Below are positions 22,652 through 34,223 of a DNA stretch of 64,000 nucleotides, piece by piece. The notes beneath the pieces were generated by a model. The model saw nothing but the letters and a program-made list of their open reading frames with translations, was not told the DNA's origin and searched no databases. The translations under genes were made by a program, and so were the position numbers. The DNA is from Hymenopus coronatus (lineage: Eukaryota > Arthropoda > Insecta > Mantodea > Hymenopodidae): the NCBI GenBank assembly GCA_030762935.1, contig CM060899.1, positions 11,385,001-11,449,000 of the forward strand. Reading direction: 5' to 3'. Positions within the stretch are counted from its first letter, which is position 1. Each line of letters begins with the position of its first letter.

Positions 22652-22894
22652 CTAGCGTGGATTAGATATAGACCGGAGCAGGTGGGCGAGAGCACCTCCA
22701 TTCTTCGAGAGCTCATCGCGCGCAAAGAGATCTCCATTGAATGGCGGTTCTCCTAACCGTGCCTTCACCTTTCGTGGTTCCGACGTCAGCTGAAACTTGC
22801 GCTTTGTACGCCAACTGTTCCCAACAGCTGCTTGGCAGGCCAACACGACTAAAGCCATCACTACCTTATCGTCACGGTATTTAGTAGGATTCAC
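22652..22894 (-). CDS. Unknown 80-residue frame, possibly LTR-element leader region
   Basis: A short open frame of balanced composition and no known domain. Just upstream on the minus strand, near 22935-22925, lies TTGGCGCCATAAGACG, which resembles a TGGCGCC tRNA primer-binding site of LTR retroelements. That would make this the start of a leader or Gag frame, but no LTR or downstream gene was recognised. Low confidence that it is a gene. Confidence 0.2.
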   Translation of the reverse strand: MNPTKYRDDKVVMALVVLACQAAVGNSWRTKRKFQLTSEPRKVKARLGEPPFNGDLFARDELSKNGGALAHLLRSISNPR

Positions 22895-23298
22895 GTGCTT
22901 CAGGACCCTCTGTTGACCACGTCTTATGGCGCCAACGGTCTGGATGTTTTACTTCATCTACTGCTTTCATTTTTCTATCTAGGTTTTAAGTTATGCTCCA
23001 CTCTTTTACTGGCTGCAAAGAAACGTATGAGCATATAGCCTCGCAAGGGCCAGAAGTTCTTCCTAAAGTTACTTCTTCCTCTTATATCTGTCAATTAATT
23101 AGGATACTCCTACCCCCTTATATAAAAAAGCTTTTTTACACCGAATTGTACACCGAAAGAGCAGATCTATTAAGGAGCCAAGTCAGTCGTGTTTCTGCCT
23201 GTGATGATGACAGACAACAGACTCTGTCCCCATGATCTACTTCCCTACTTACGAATCCCTATCTTAGCTTGTCCTAGACTTTTTATCTACCTCTCTGT

Positions 23299-23533
23299 GG
23301 GCCGCGCCATGGCCGAGTGGTTAGATCACTAGCCTCTCACCTAGACGGCCGGTGTTCGATCCCAAGCGACCTCATGTGAGATTTGTGGTGGACAAAGCGG
23401 CGATGGGGCGGGTTTTCTCCGGGTACTCCGGTTTCACCCGCCATCGCATTCCACCGGTGCTCCATCATCATTCATGTATCATCAGTGTCACCGCCTGCGG
23501 TGCCATTAGTAGTTAAAGCGGGCGTTAAAAAAA
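23299..23533 (+). repeat. SINE-A, complete copy with target-site duplication
   Basis: The tRNA-like head contains ATGGCCGAGTGGTTAG (Leu/Ser-type box A) and GTGTTCGATCCC (box B). It is followed by the family body (GTGGTGGACAAAGCGGCG, CACCGGTGCTCCATCAT, GCGGTGCCATTAGTAG) and a short A-rich end. An 11-bp direct duplication TACCTCTCTGT flanks it (23288-23298 and 23534-23544). This defines both ends of the family. Confidence 0.85.
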
Positions 23534-23544
23534 TACCTCTCTGT

Positions 23545-24456
23545 CTCAGTCTCCTAATGTCACCTCTCCTCCTCTGCCACCTACAACTCACAATAAGGAA
23601 TGGAACAGCTTCCATGATTAGCTGAATCATCCACGAGTAGCACAAGTATATTTACGGCACGTAAAACAACCTCAAATCTGAACAAAATCAGGAGGGCTTT
23701 CACGCCCAGTATAGAAAGGTACGCTGAGAAACACAGGAGTTAAAGAGCGTCTATAAATAAAACTCCATTTCTTTTTCTCGCACGTTGGATATCACTTCCC
23801 TGTGCCACCCTTGAATTTCAATGGAAATCTTATTTGACCCAAGACGCCTCGTGAAATGCAATAAATGCCAGAAACTGAAGCATATAGATGAGAACTGCAT
23901 GTCCCTCATTTAAAGTATGCTCAAAGTCCACTGGGTCTCATGATACATACATACTTGATACGATATACTTGCGACATGCTTATTGAAAGGTGAAAATGTG
24001 CTCTATATGGGAAGGTAGGTCATGGTGCTCGGTGGCTCTCTTGCGATGAATACCGTAGCCAGCAAAACCGGTACGGCGTCTATTCTACCGGGTACTAAAT
24101 AAAACACCCGACTCGACCCATAACGCAGAACGTTACTGTACCGCGAGAATCTAACGGACGTCAGTGCCAACAAGATTCCGGTTTCAACCAGAGAAGGTCT
24201 AACCCCCTAAACTAGCACTCTGAATGTTGCAACTAATGTCTTTGTTTTTACGACCTGAGCAACTCCCCAGGTTATCTGTAGTGCCCAAAATAACTACTCA
24301 GACCAAATTGGCACAACGTCCATGTTTCCCATGATCTAACTCAGAAAATTGTAGCTACTAGCACCGCATGCGATCAAGTGAGAGATATAGCTAAGAACTT
24401 CCTTACCGATCTTAAGCTGGATGAGGGAGGTCTCCATTGTGGTTTCATGGGACACG
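23545..24456. other. No gene recognised
   Basis: Spacer between two SINE-A copies, without motif or splice-supported frame. Confidence 0.35.
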
Positions 24457-24600
24457 AGCCTGGCCGAGTGGTTACAACTGTCGCCTAGGCGGCCCGGGTT
24501 TTATCCGAAGTGACCATGCGTGGGATTTATGGTGGACAAAGCGGCGTAGGGGAGGGATTTCTCAGGTTTCTCCCACAATCACATGAAATACACTATAGCT
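24457..24600 (+). repeat. SINE-A, 3'-truncated copy
   Basis: The tRNA-like head (CCTGGCCGAGTGGTTAC, then GGCGGCCCGGGTTTTATCC) and GGTGGACAAAGCGGCGTAGG are recognisable. Similarity fades after about 24590. Confidence 0.7.
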
Positions 24601-25167
24601 TAATACTGGACACTTCCGTTTTCCCCTGTGCTAAGCTGAGAGACAAGAATACCGTGGCGCTCCTAGCGGCCTGGCCTTAAAGAACGAGCGATTAATTTGA
24701 ATGTTAGGAAAAGGAAAACCAATAATAATGATATGGTATTATGCATTGTTGTTTTTTATTTATTCAAACAATATTTCGTCAATAATACAAAACAATGCAG
24801 AAAACAATGTAACGGTATCTATTGAAGCCACATGGATTATTTATAGATGCATGACTTTTTTTGCTTTAATGTTTCTACCTGGTTTTTTTCTTGTTCTTTT
24901 CCCCATTTTCATCGTTCAAACACAGAATAGTATAGAGAAAGGTAACTCGACTAAAATCCGTGCGCCAAAATTCAGTGCGCATGCACGGATTCTGCCATAT
25001 TGGGACGGAGTAAACAACGGTATTGCTGTTCGCACCTCATAATATGCTGTTCATTAGGGTTATTAATTGTGTCTTTTAGCTGCTGAGCCTATATTCCACC
25101 TAACAGTTATATTATACACTGTACAAATTATAACATTTATTTGCTGTTAAGCTTTACCGCTCTTATA

Positions 25168-25501
25168 ATGAGCAGTAGTAAGAGAAAAGGCGGCCATTGG
25201 TGCCAGCTCCTAACTGCAAAACTAATTCAAATATAAATATGGATATAAGCTTTATCACCTTTCCAAAAGATGAACAACGGTAAGTGTGTAGCTTACTAGG
25301 AGTTAGCTTTCTGAATCCGAACATATTATGTATAATTATTATAGACTAACGTCTAATTGAATGACAGAAAAACACAACAAAGTGAGTGACTAGGCCAACG
25401 TATGGTTTAAGTTTTAAATATTTATTTCCAGTGCTAAGAAATGGACTGTGTTCTCCAGGAAAGCAGATTTACTAAAAATATTATGTGTTCCATTCACATG
25501 A
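25168..25501 (+). pseudogene. THAP-domain gene start, two exons
   Basis: Exon 1 (25168-25279) ends at CAACG|GTAAGTG and exon 2 begins at 25432 after TTATTTCCAG. Joined, they read in frame ...SFITFPKDEQR-AKKWTVFSRKADLLK, the typical middle of a THAP zinc finger. The upstream ..LVPAPNCKTNSN block matches the VP-x-C-K-x-N beginning of the domain, but it is one base out of frame with the only nearby ATG and appears to have a small insertion. A stop at 25499-25501 ends the reading before the Cys-x2-His half. It is either a decayed P-element start or a broken THAP gene. Confidence 0.55.
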
Positions 25502-26640
25502 CTTTCTCTACATTTCTGCAGCAAATGCTTGTTAAAAAGCTTATGCTTCCATTTACTTCATGCTAATCGAGAAAAAATTAACAGAAATAGTCCTATTACT
25601 TGCTTCCTGGTAAGTAGAAGCAAAATAAGGGAGAGTATAGGTTAAAGTGGTATTCAAAAGCTGATTGCTATTCTACTGCAGTTCCTTTGTTTGTATGGAC
25701 AGAAGCTGACAAATTCCTGTATGAGAAAGGTATTTTAAAGGCGAAACAAAAAACTGCATAGTTTTACTTTCTCTACACGTATTAAATAAAATAAATTAAA
25801 TCTGTAATACAACATCCTGTCATCTTGTTCCCTACACCAGGACGTATATTGCAAACTTTATAATTTATTTCCCACTTTTAAATTATTGTTGTACATAATT
25901 ATTTTATGGATAATACTTATATACTAATAACTCAAAGTTTAATTTAAAACAAAGACAAATTAATATAAACTGAAATAAAATAAATTCCAACCATAAAACT
26001 GCTTTTACTAACACTAAATAATCTATTATTAATTACTGGAATCCAGTAACACAAATAACTGGTAACCAGCTATTTACCCATAAAACTATGCACTAGATTA
26101 TTAAGATAAATGAAATACTCATCCTATACTACTGGTATCCAGCAGAATATGCACTGGTAACCAGCGCAACTAAATAATTATACTATACAATAATTTCTTT
26201 ACATTGTAGTAAACTATAGTAAATTGTCTTTTACTTACTTTGGCTAACATCTGTTACTAATTTTACATAATCATTTACATCATCATTACACTAAACTCAC
26301 TGTATTTAACTTTTGAACACTATTCAGCACTTCACTAACACTTCCTCCTCAGCGTCATCTCCCCTTGCCTCGTACTGTCCACCGCCAGAAGCTCATAATC
26401 CACCATTCCTGCTCTCACGCGCCCTCTGCATCCCTCTTATCACTCTGGTCTACACCGGCTCCTTCTTCTTCGCCTCCTTCTACTGTGCTCGGCTCTCCTT
26501 CATCTTCCATTAGTCTCCAGTCTTCATTTAGAATTAGTTTGCATTATTTCTCCTTCCTATAAATTTTCCCCCTTGGGTTCATAGTTATTTAAGTTGCAAT
26601 AGTATTTGCTTATATTTCTCTGTTTAAGTTTTTATCAGAG
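25502..26640. other. No gene recognised
   Basis: Very AT-rich; the right end (about 26550-26640) may be the 3' untranslated part of the next LINE. Confidence 0.35.
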
Positions 26641-26663
26641 TGTCAGTTATAAGTTTAAGTTTA

Positions 26664-27122
26664 CTAATTTTGAATTCTGTCGGATCTTCTTAATTCGTCT
26701 CTGGCTAGTGCACGGGTTGATATTTCCACTTGTTCAATTCTCTCTTCCCAGGAAATTTTACTAATTATATTCGCAAACTTCTCTGGGTGGATATATAAGT
26801 CTTCATTTCTTAATATGTCCGTTATTTTGTGCTCAGTTAGTTCAGTTCGTAATTGAATTATTTGTTCACCATGTCGCGGACATTCAAACAGGACGTGTTC
26901 GGGTGTATCTTGTTTGTTATAAATAGCACAATTATTATTTAAGGTTTTGTTAATCTTTTTCCAATATGTTTTGGAAGGTCCATGTCCGGTGATGTAATGG
27001 ATTAGTCCTCTAGTATGCTGAATATGTTTAAATCTAAGTATTTCGTTGATGTCATTAAATAAATTATGCACTCTCCTCCCCGCTTCCGTTATGTCCCATT
27101 CTTGTTGCCAGCTTATTTTCAA
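26664..27122 (-). pseudogene. R1-like LINE, C-terminal zinc-binding region
   Basis: 152-residue open piece, with HYITGHGPSKTYWKKI and C..Y...DTPEHVLFECPRH (CCHC-like spacing) typical of the ORF2 end in R1-clade elements, ending at a natural stop. Upstream frames are shifted. Confidence 0.75.
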
Positions 27123-28102
27123 AAACCTCTTAATTTCAGCTACATTTTCACATATTCTTCCAAGTATTTATGTTACCATTCCAAATTCATTCTTCTTCAA
27201 ACAAAATTTTGCTCCCTTAAGTTTAATTAAAAGTACTATTGGCCAAATTCCTGTCGTAACTAGGAGGGCCATAGTCGGAGTGGTTTTAACTGCTCCAGTA
27301 AATCGTAGCAAGATTTTGCTATGAGTTCTCCTTAGTAAGCTCCTTATAGGAACGTCCTGCATCCAAGTAGCCATATGCTATAATGGATACGAAAATACTG
27401 TTATGGTATGTTGAGATTGTGGTTAACGGTATTTTAAAATTTTATTGTATAATTCGGGCCAATTTCATCATCACTGTTTCGTATTTATTTGTTATATACT
27501 CTGTGTGCTTCCTAAAGTTTATTTACTCATCTAAATATATTTCGAGGTATTTGGCCTCCTTTTGTCTTCTTATGATTTGATTATTAAACTTTATGCTTGG
27601 ATCACTTTTTAAACTACCCCTCAAAAGCATATAATTGGATTTATTCGGTGATATTTGTAGTTTTGATTTTGCGCACCAATTGCTTAGCTTCTGTGTTATA
27701 TTATTTGCTTTGCTTTCCAAGTCGTTCCTCTTTTTACTCTCAATAATGATTAAAAGATCGTCGGCATATGCGATGGTGTTTGTGATGTTTATATCCCCAT
27801 TCAAGTCGACTAATAAGATTTTTTTGATTAGAAGATATTCTTTATTAGATTTTTTTTATTATCAAATGGGTATTTGGTTTCTCTGTCTCCAACACAATGT
27901 CCCAAAACAATGGCCCTAATACCTATCCATGTGGACATCCCTTAGTACTTAGCTTGTATACTATACCATTTACACCTTCCACAAGGACTTTCTGTTGTTA
28001 CAATAATCTCGTAATATTTCATACAGGCATTTTGGGTAATCTTTTTGACGTAATGTCTCAAAGAGGTATAGCCACCACAAATTGTCAAATGCACCGGAAA
28101 TA

Positions 28103-28519
28103 TCAATTAATTCCTATAATATATTTAGCTTTTGAGTTTTTGACTGTTTCCAATGCTAAATTTCTCGCGTCTTCGGTAGAAAAGCCTTTTCTGAATCCAA
28201 ATTGTTTATCACTCATTCCAATCATTAGTCGAAATTCTTTTATTCTCTTACAAAGTAACTCTTCAAAAAGTTTGCCAATTACGTTTAACAGACAAATGGG
28301 TCGGTAGGATTTGGGATCCTTTGGGTCTTTATCGGCACTCTTTTTTAATATAATTACATTTGCTTCCTTCCAGCAATTTGGGAAGCGGCCTTTCCATATG
28401 CAATCATTAAACCATTTATGTAATAAAGGTGAAATTATTTCCTCCAAATTAATCAAAATTTCGTTTATAATTCCGTCAGGTCCGGCAGCCCTTTTACTCT
28501 TCAGCCTTTTTACTGTCAA
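28103..28519 (-). pseudogene. R1-like LINE, reverse transcriptase fingers region
   Basis: 138-residue piece holding AAGPDGI, WKEANVIILKK, SYRPICLLNVIGK and FGFRKGFSTEDA, the conserved RT blocks before the first catalytic Asp. The YADD block lies downstream in another frame (27804-27523). Confidence 0.8.
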
Positions 28520-29756
28520 CTTGATTTGTTACATCTAAAGGATATATTACTCTTGTATTTGGATATGGAAGATTCATGATTATTCGTTTGAGTGTGTGTG
28601 TTATCATCTAACATATGGTAATCATCTGGAAGTAATTTCTCTAATAAAGCCTTTGCTGACTCCTTCCAGTCAGTGGTCATGTTACCGTCTCCTTTATATA
28701 ACGTTGTCAATACTTCAGGCTTCTTCACTTTGTCCATTATAATCTTATACGACATTCCCCAAATGTTCGTGTCTAATTTATTTTCGACAACATTATTCCA
28801 AAAATGTTGGCTCGTTTCTTCTAGACGATTTTTAAATCTCTTTTTAGCTTCTGGATAGTTTCTTAGATTTATTTCTCTTTCTGTAGCTATTATAGATGTT
28901 TGATATATTTTACGTAGTTTTCGCATTTGTCTTCGAGCTTTCTGTAGGGTGTCATTCCAAACATTGTCAAAATACTTCTTTGGATTGGTTTTTGGTACCT
29001 TTTCTGAAATAACCGTTTTTATAGCGTTAGTTAATTTATAAGCATCTTGATTCACAGATTTTCCAATGCACGTAGGGCATTTAGCTTCAAATTTACTTCT
29101 CATCTCATGCCAGTTTGCTTGTTTGTAATTATATAGCAATTTTCCTCTTTTTATTATACTGCCTCCGTTGATTCCCAATACAATAACTGAAATAAACCAG
29201 TCTATGATCACCATAGGTATAATCTTGTCCTACTTTCCAATCTATTAGTTTGGCTTCCGATTTAATGCTACAAAAAGTAATGTCGATGTTGGATGACGCT
29301 CCTGCTCTGCTTTCATAGGTAGGTGGATTGTTTGGTTAATTTTTTATTATTAAATTTAATTCCGCAATGGCTTCTTCCAATTTATCCTCGCTTTCATCTT
29401 TATATCTACTAAACCACCAGCTTTATTTTGCGTTTGCGTCAAAGGCATGCACTATTTCGAAGTCTGGATAGGTTCTGGTAATGCTTTTAATTTTATCTAT
29501 AAATGGTTCAATGGGATAGCTGAATTGAAAGTAATAATTTGCCAGAATAAATTTGCCGTTTGCATGAGTGATTTCTAGGCAGTTGGTGTGTGTCTCATTA
29601 AACTGCGCGATGTTAACAACCTGTACATTTTTGTTAAAAATTATAATACCAGCCATTGGACTTTCTCCAATACTAATCGTTCTTGCCTTAAGTGGTGCAT
29701 ATGCCATTTTTCCGTTTATCGAATAAGGCTCCTGAATGCATAAGATATCTAGATTT

Positions 29757-30590
29757 AATTCTCTACACTATGTACAGAGTGTACAGAGAAGGTATTGCAC
29801 TCCACCCAAAAATTCGATACCGAGATGTCACCGGAAATATATGTTTTAGGGTCCTCTGTATAAAAAAAACATTTTCAGAAAAAGGTCCGTGTGTCTGTGA
29901 ACACGATAACTCAAAAACGAAACGTGGGTTAAATACCATACTTGGTATTTAAGGTCAGTTTCTTCCAGGGATGCGACACGAAGATTTTGAGAAAAATCCC
30001 CCCACTCCAAACTTCCTTTACATGGAACTTTTTCGAAAATGTTTATTCTTTTAAAAATGACTCTAATGATTTTGATGAAGATATCGTATATTAAAGGTAT
30101 ATACCTAACAAATAAAATGTATATCTTTAATTTTCTGCAAATAGTCTCTGAAGACTACTTTATGCGGATGAATTTTACGGAATTTTGCACAGCTGCTAAA
30201 TCGTAGATGGACAAAAATTTACCAAGCAAAAAATGTAGAGCATGTTAAAACACAGTTTATGTTATATACATTTATTTCTTGGAGTTGATCGATTTAAGAT
30301 ATTCGTTGTTTTTAGTTTCACCTTTAAAAAAGTATACCTTTCTCATTCAGGAATTTGTCAACTACTGTTCATACAAACAAAGGAACTTCATTCATATAGC
30401 AACCAGCTTCTGACTATCTTTAACCTCTGGTACTCCCTTATTTCGCATTTACTTACAAGGAGGCAAGTAATAAAACCATTTCGGCTAAATTTTCTCGATT
30501 GGAATGAAGTAAATAGAATGCTTTTTAACAATAATTTGTTGCAGAGATGTAGAGAAACTCAATAAATGGAACACATCACATATTTTTACT
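29757..30590 (+). repeat. ~0.84 kb repeat, unit A
   Basis: Starts with a small inverted repeat (CTCTACAC...GTGTACAGAG) and ends near TGGAACACATCACATATTTTTAC. No coding content. Abuts unit B directly, head to tail. Confidence 0.75.
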
Positions 30591-31462
30591 TTCTATACAC
30601 CACTATGTACAGTGTATAAAGAAAGTATTGCATGCCACCCAAACATTTGATACCGAGATTTCACAGGAAGTATACGCTTTTTTGTCTCCTGTATAAAAAC
30701 AATAGAAAAAGGACCCTATGTGTGTGAGTGTATGTGTGACCGCGTGTCTGTGAATACGATAAGTCAAAAAGGAAAATTCAGTAAGATACCAAATTTGGCA
30801 TTTAAGTTTGTAATCTTCCAGGGATGCAACACTAACAGTTTGAGAAAAATCCCCCTACCGAAAACTACCCTTTCTTTACATGGAAACAATTTGAAAATTT
30901 TGATTTTCACAAAAATGGGTATCACTATTCTGATTAAAATACGGCATATTAAGGAGAATAAAATCTATATCTTGAAATTTCTGGGAATAACCTCTAAAGA
31001 ACTCTTTATTTTGAATGAATTTAGCTGGCTTTTGTGTAAATGTGTAAATCGTAAGAGAGACAAATACTACCCAAAAAATGTAGATCACCTTAACACACAC
31101 ATTTTATGTCAAATGTGTTTCTTTCGTTGACTTGACTATTTCTGAGATATTCCTTTTTTTATTTGTTTCAGATTTTTAATACTGAAATTTTTTTCACACG
31201 GAAAGTATTAAATTACTGGCCCTGCATAGACACTATTTCATCCAAATAACAACCAGGTTGTAAAAGATTCGATCGTCCTTTTAGCCTAGCGTATTCCCTT
31301 ATTTTCCTTCAACTTACAAGGAAGCAAGTAATTAAGACTATTTCTGCTAATACTTATCTCGATTATCATAAAGCGGATAGCAGAACAAGCATTTTAACAA
31401 GAATTTTTTACAGTAATGTACAGAAAGTCACATGAATGGAAACTATCATATTTTTAATTTTC
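30591..31462 (+). repeat. ~0.84 kb repeat, unit B
   Basis: Begins with a hairpin of the same type (TTCTATACAC...GTGTATAAAGAA) and follows unit A in order along its full length (TTGATACCGAGATTTCAC, TCTGTGAATACGATAAGTCA, AAATCCCCCTACC, AACCTCTAAAGAACTC), ending ATGGAAACTATCATATTTTTA. It has small indels relative to A. A 136-codon frame inside it is not conserved in A. Confidence 0.75.
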
Positions 31463-31812
31463 ATGCAAATATAATTGGATTTCACAGCATCACGAAGCGG
31501 CTAGGCATCGAAAAAATTTTACTATTGCTTATAGCTATTAAGAAATGCGCAATTAAAATGCACCTGTATTAAGAAACAGAAGAATAAGCTGCCGTATCAA
31601 TCGTTTGGAGGAGAGAAGCAGAGGAAGTCATATGTATGCCACACATCAGATTTTAATTACATATGTTCGTGCTTTATTATTTTAAACATTATAATTTGCT
31701 TAAGGTCGTATGTAACAAACAGCTTTCGCTTTGTCTTTACTAGGTCCCAATATGGCGTCTAGCGTAGTGCTTGGCTGCATGCACATCAAAGGCACCGCCC
31801 TCGAGTTCCTTT
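31463..31812. other. Spacer with CAATATGGCG motif
   Basis: No gene. TCCCAATATGGCGTC near 31745-31759 matches the core of a YY1-type site; a reverse-complement counterpart with related flanks sits upstream of the THAP exon at about 24990. Confidence 0.3.
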
Positions 31813-31940
31813 CTATATACTCTCTATTCTGTGGTTCAAATAACATTTTATTAACACATTGAATGCTTTGTCAATAAACATATCTTCACAACTTTCACAT
31901 ATGCAAGTGAATAATGCATCATCTGCACACATCTTTAACC

Positions 31941-32726
31941 TTAATTTAACATTAAGTCTACTGTCAGAAAGATAACGAACAAATTTTTCATTAAATAGAG
32001 TACTGATGCTGTTGTACATCGTATAAGCAGATTCGTTATGAATATGATTCTAACATTTTCATAACCCTTTAGAGCTATATGCACATTATTTAATTTACTA
32101 CCTCTGTTCTTATCAATGTCTACCAATTTGTTTATATATTCCCCGTGAGGTAATTTTGCACATATCCAGCTGCATGCATATAAATCTGCACACTGCTGAA
32201 CTTTAACTGGAATTCCATCACTTTGCTGTTCTGGTATAATTAGTGCAGAAGTCTGAATTAAAAATGATTTACATTTTTCCTGCAAATCAGACTTTAGAAC
32301 TAAAAATTTGCTTACATCCATTGCACAGTTGCTGTCTTCAGACGGTTGTAATAACTGATTTGTAATTGCAAGTCTAAGACATTGTCTGAATTTTGAGGAA
32401 TCTGGGGTTACATTGTCCCCACCCTTGCCCCGAACCACAGAAAACAAATTTTCCAAACAGTCTTGTGTGAGTCGCCTTGTAAGTAAATATGAGAAACCAT
32501 ATTGACATTTTAGCTCCTGCCACAATAATTTTAATGCTAATATGTTTTCGACCAACCCCTTAAAACAAGGGGGATTCTTGCGCTGTCTATTCATAACAGT
32601 GGTGCTATCTAAGAATGTTGATAATTCATTTAAATACAGTAAACGTTTACGCTCATTTATTGCACAACACAATTCTTTAGCACAATGGTTTAGAGATGAG
32701 TTGAAAATGTCAAATAGACAGTCCAT
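31941..32726 (-). pseudogene. P-element-like transposase, C-terminal part
   Basis: 261-residue open stretch, the longest intact part of the gene. Contains LLTRRLTQDCLENLFSVVRG and GGDNVTPDSSKFRQCLRLAI, diagnostic of the THAP9/P-element C-terminal domain. The frame upstream (32968-32690) overlaps it with a frameshift. Confidence 0.8.
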
Positions 32727-34189
32727 TTTTCAACGAAATTGGCAGTAGCTAATGTTTCATTAGACATAAAATTAAATTTAACATGCGTTTTAATGCCACA
32801 ACCGACAGAATGGCTTAAACCACGAACGGCCAAACATACCCTCATTGGACTAAACGATGGCAGTTCAATACATTGGCTCGTCAACCTTGGAGCTAACCGA
32901 GGTTTCATGGCTTTGTCTTTTTTTATAAAATTGTACAATATGATTCCAAGAAACCTTTCCATCTTCACAGATTATATCATGCTAACTGATTTCAACAGGT
33001 GTGGAGCATCGTGGAGAAAATACACCTTACTGTTACAAATTTCAATAAGTGGATTTTCCTTAGAGATGTTCAGCAATGATCTCATTTTCATATTATTACT
33101 TCCTTGATCTCAGACAACCACCTTAGGAATAAATCCTGCTTTGGTCAACTTTTTTATAACCTCTAAGATAATATCCTTAATGCACTCACCTGGCATGCCA
33201 TTTTTAGAAAGGTAATATCCAATGACCTGTTTAAAATTTACTTTAACACCTCTAATTAAAATAACCATTGCCTGATTTGCATCCTGAAGAATATTCTTTT
33301 GTTTATGCCCACCATGAGTTGTAAACCCATCAAACTCGTCAGGTCTAGCATTATAACTAATATTGTCTTGCAGCGATATTTCATCGAACACAATGGAGAC
33401 CACACGTTCTGAAACACTTAATTGCTCAGCCTTTAATTTCATCAAAGACAATATATTTCATTGAGACCAGATGAAATGCCTACATTTTGAAGCCACCTAG
33501 TAAGAGATCTAACTGATGGGAGATATACCAAATTATTCTGCAGAAAATTGTATGCTTTTGATGAACAATAATATTTAGCCAGAACAATACTTTTTTCACT
33601 GTCTGTTAATCGTCAACCTTTGCTCTTTCGGCCCAAGTTTTTCACTTGACCTTTAAAAAATTCCTCAGAGTTTGTCTTGGAACTTCCAAAAATGTTATGA
33701 AATCAAATGTTGTTTCCACTTTACTGGCTTCTAATCTATGGACCTCGCCTTTCAATTTTCTAATAAGCGCATTTTTTCTGCTTATACTTTTTTGGGCATT
33801 TCGTAACCTTGCATTGAATAACCTATTTTTCATCTCATTACTAATACTATGTTTAGGACACCTAGCATCAGGAAGATAGTCTGTTGGCTGATCTTGAATA
33901 ACAGAAGTGGTGGCTGAGGAAGTTCCATCATGCTGCACTTCTAGCAGTCTTTTGCGTGGACTTCTTCTTATTGACCCTGCTGCTGATAAGGTTTTGTGTT
34001 GCAACAGAATTCGGTTTGAGTCTAAAAGTGTATTTGTATAATGCTTATATAGGTTTCACTTTTCTGAATAGGCAAATACACTAGCATTACAGAATGAAAT
34101 ACGGGTATTCATACAAAAGAGTAATTAAAAACGGCAAAGTATTTAAATTGCAATAAGTTTATTAACTACTTCCTTAATCATGTTGTTAC

Positions 34190-34194
<5 letters not shown>

Positions 34195-34221
<27 letters not shown>
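34195..34221. repeat. ATT microsatellite
   Basis: Run of about nine TTA/ATT units within the probable intron between exons 2 and 3. Confidence 0.85.

Positions 34222-34223
<2 letters not shown>

Larger units (their letters stand above)
26641..29756 (-). mobile_element. R1-like non-LTR retrotransposon, ORF2 region, broken
   Basis: Minus-strand order is endonuclease, RT, C-terminal zinc region. The 5' end reads NLDILCIQEPYSINGKM at 29756-29700, only a few tens of residues from a normal endonuclease start. RT motifs: KSKRAAGPDGI and SYRPICLLNVIGKLFEELL (28519-28200), FGFRKGFSTEDA, and AYADDLLIII near 27770. The C-terminal region near 27120-26664 has DTPEHVLFECPRHGE, the zinc-binding end of R1/I-type ORF2. 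It is split over five frames by frameshifts. Similarity stops exactly where the first ~0.84 kb repeat begins at 29757. Confidence 0.85.

Noticed and set aside
23299..23370. Apparent tRNA (Leu/Ser-like) sequence
   Set aside because: Promoter boxes are good but the arms do not pair as a full tRNA, and a SINE body and target duplication follow.
23383..23625. 80-codon plus-strand frame
   Set aside because: Lies in the SINE-A body and runs out past its end; a related frame at 5984-6190 is the same SINE in another copy.
31100..31462. Host gene in the 0.84 kb repeat (136-codon frame at 30720-31130)
   Set aside because: The frame is not conserved in the sister unit A, so it is not under coding constraint.
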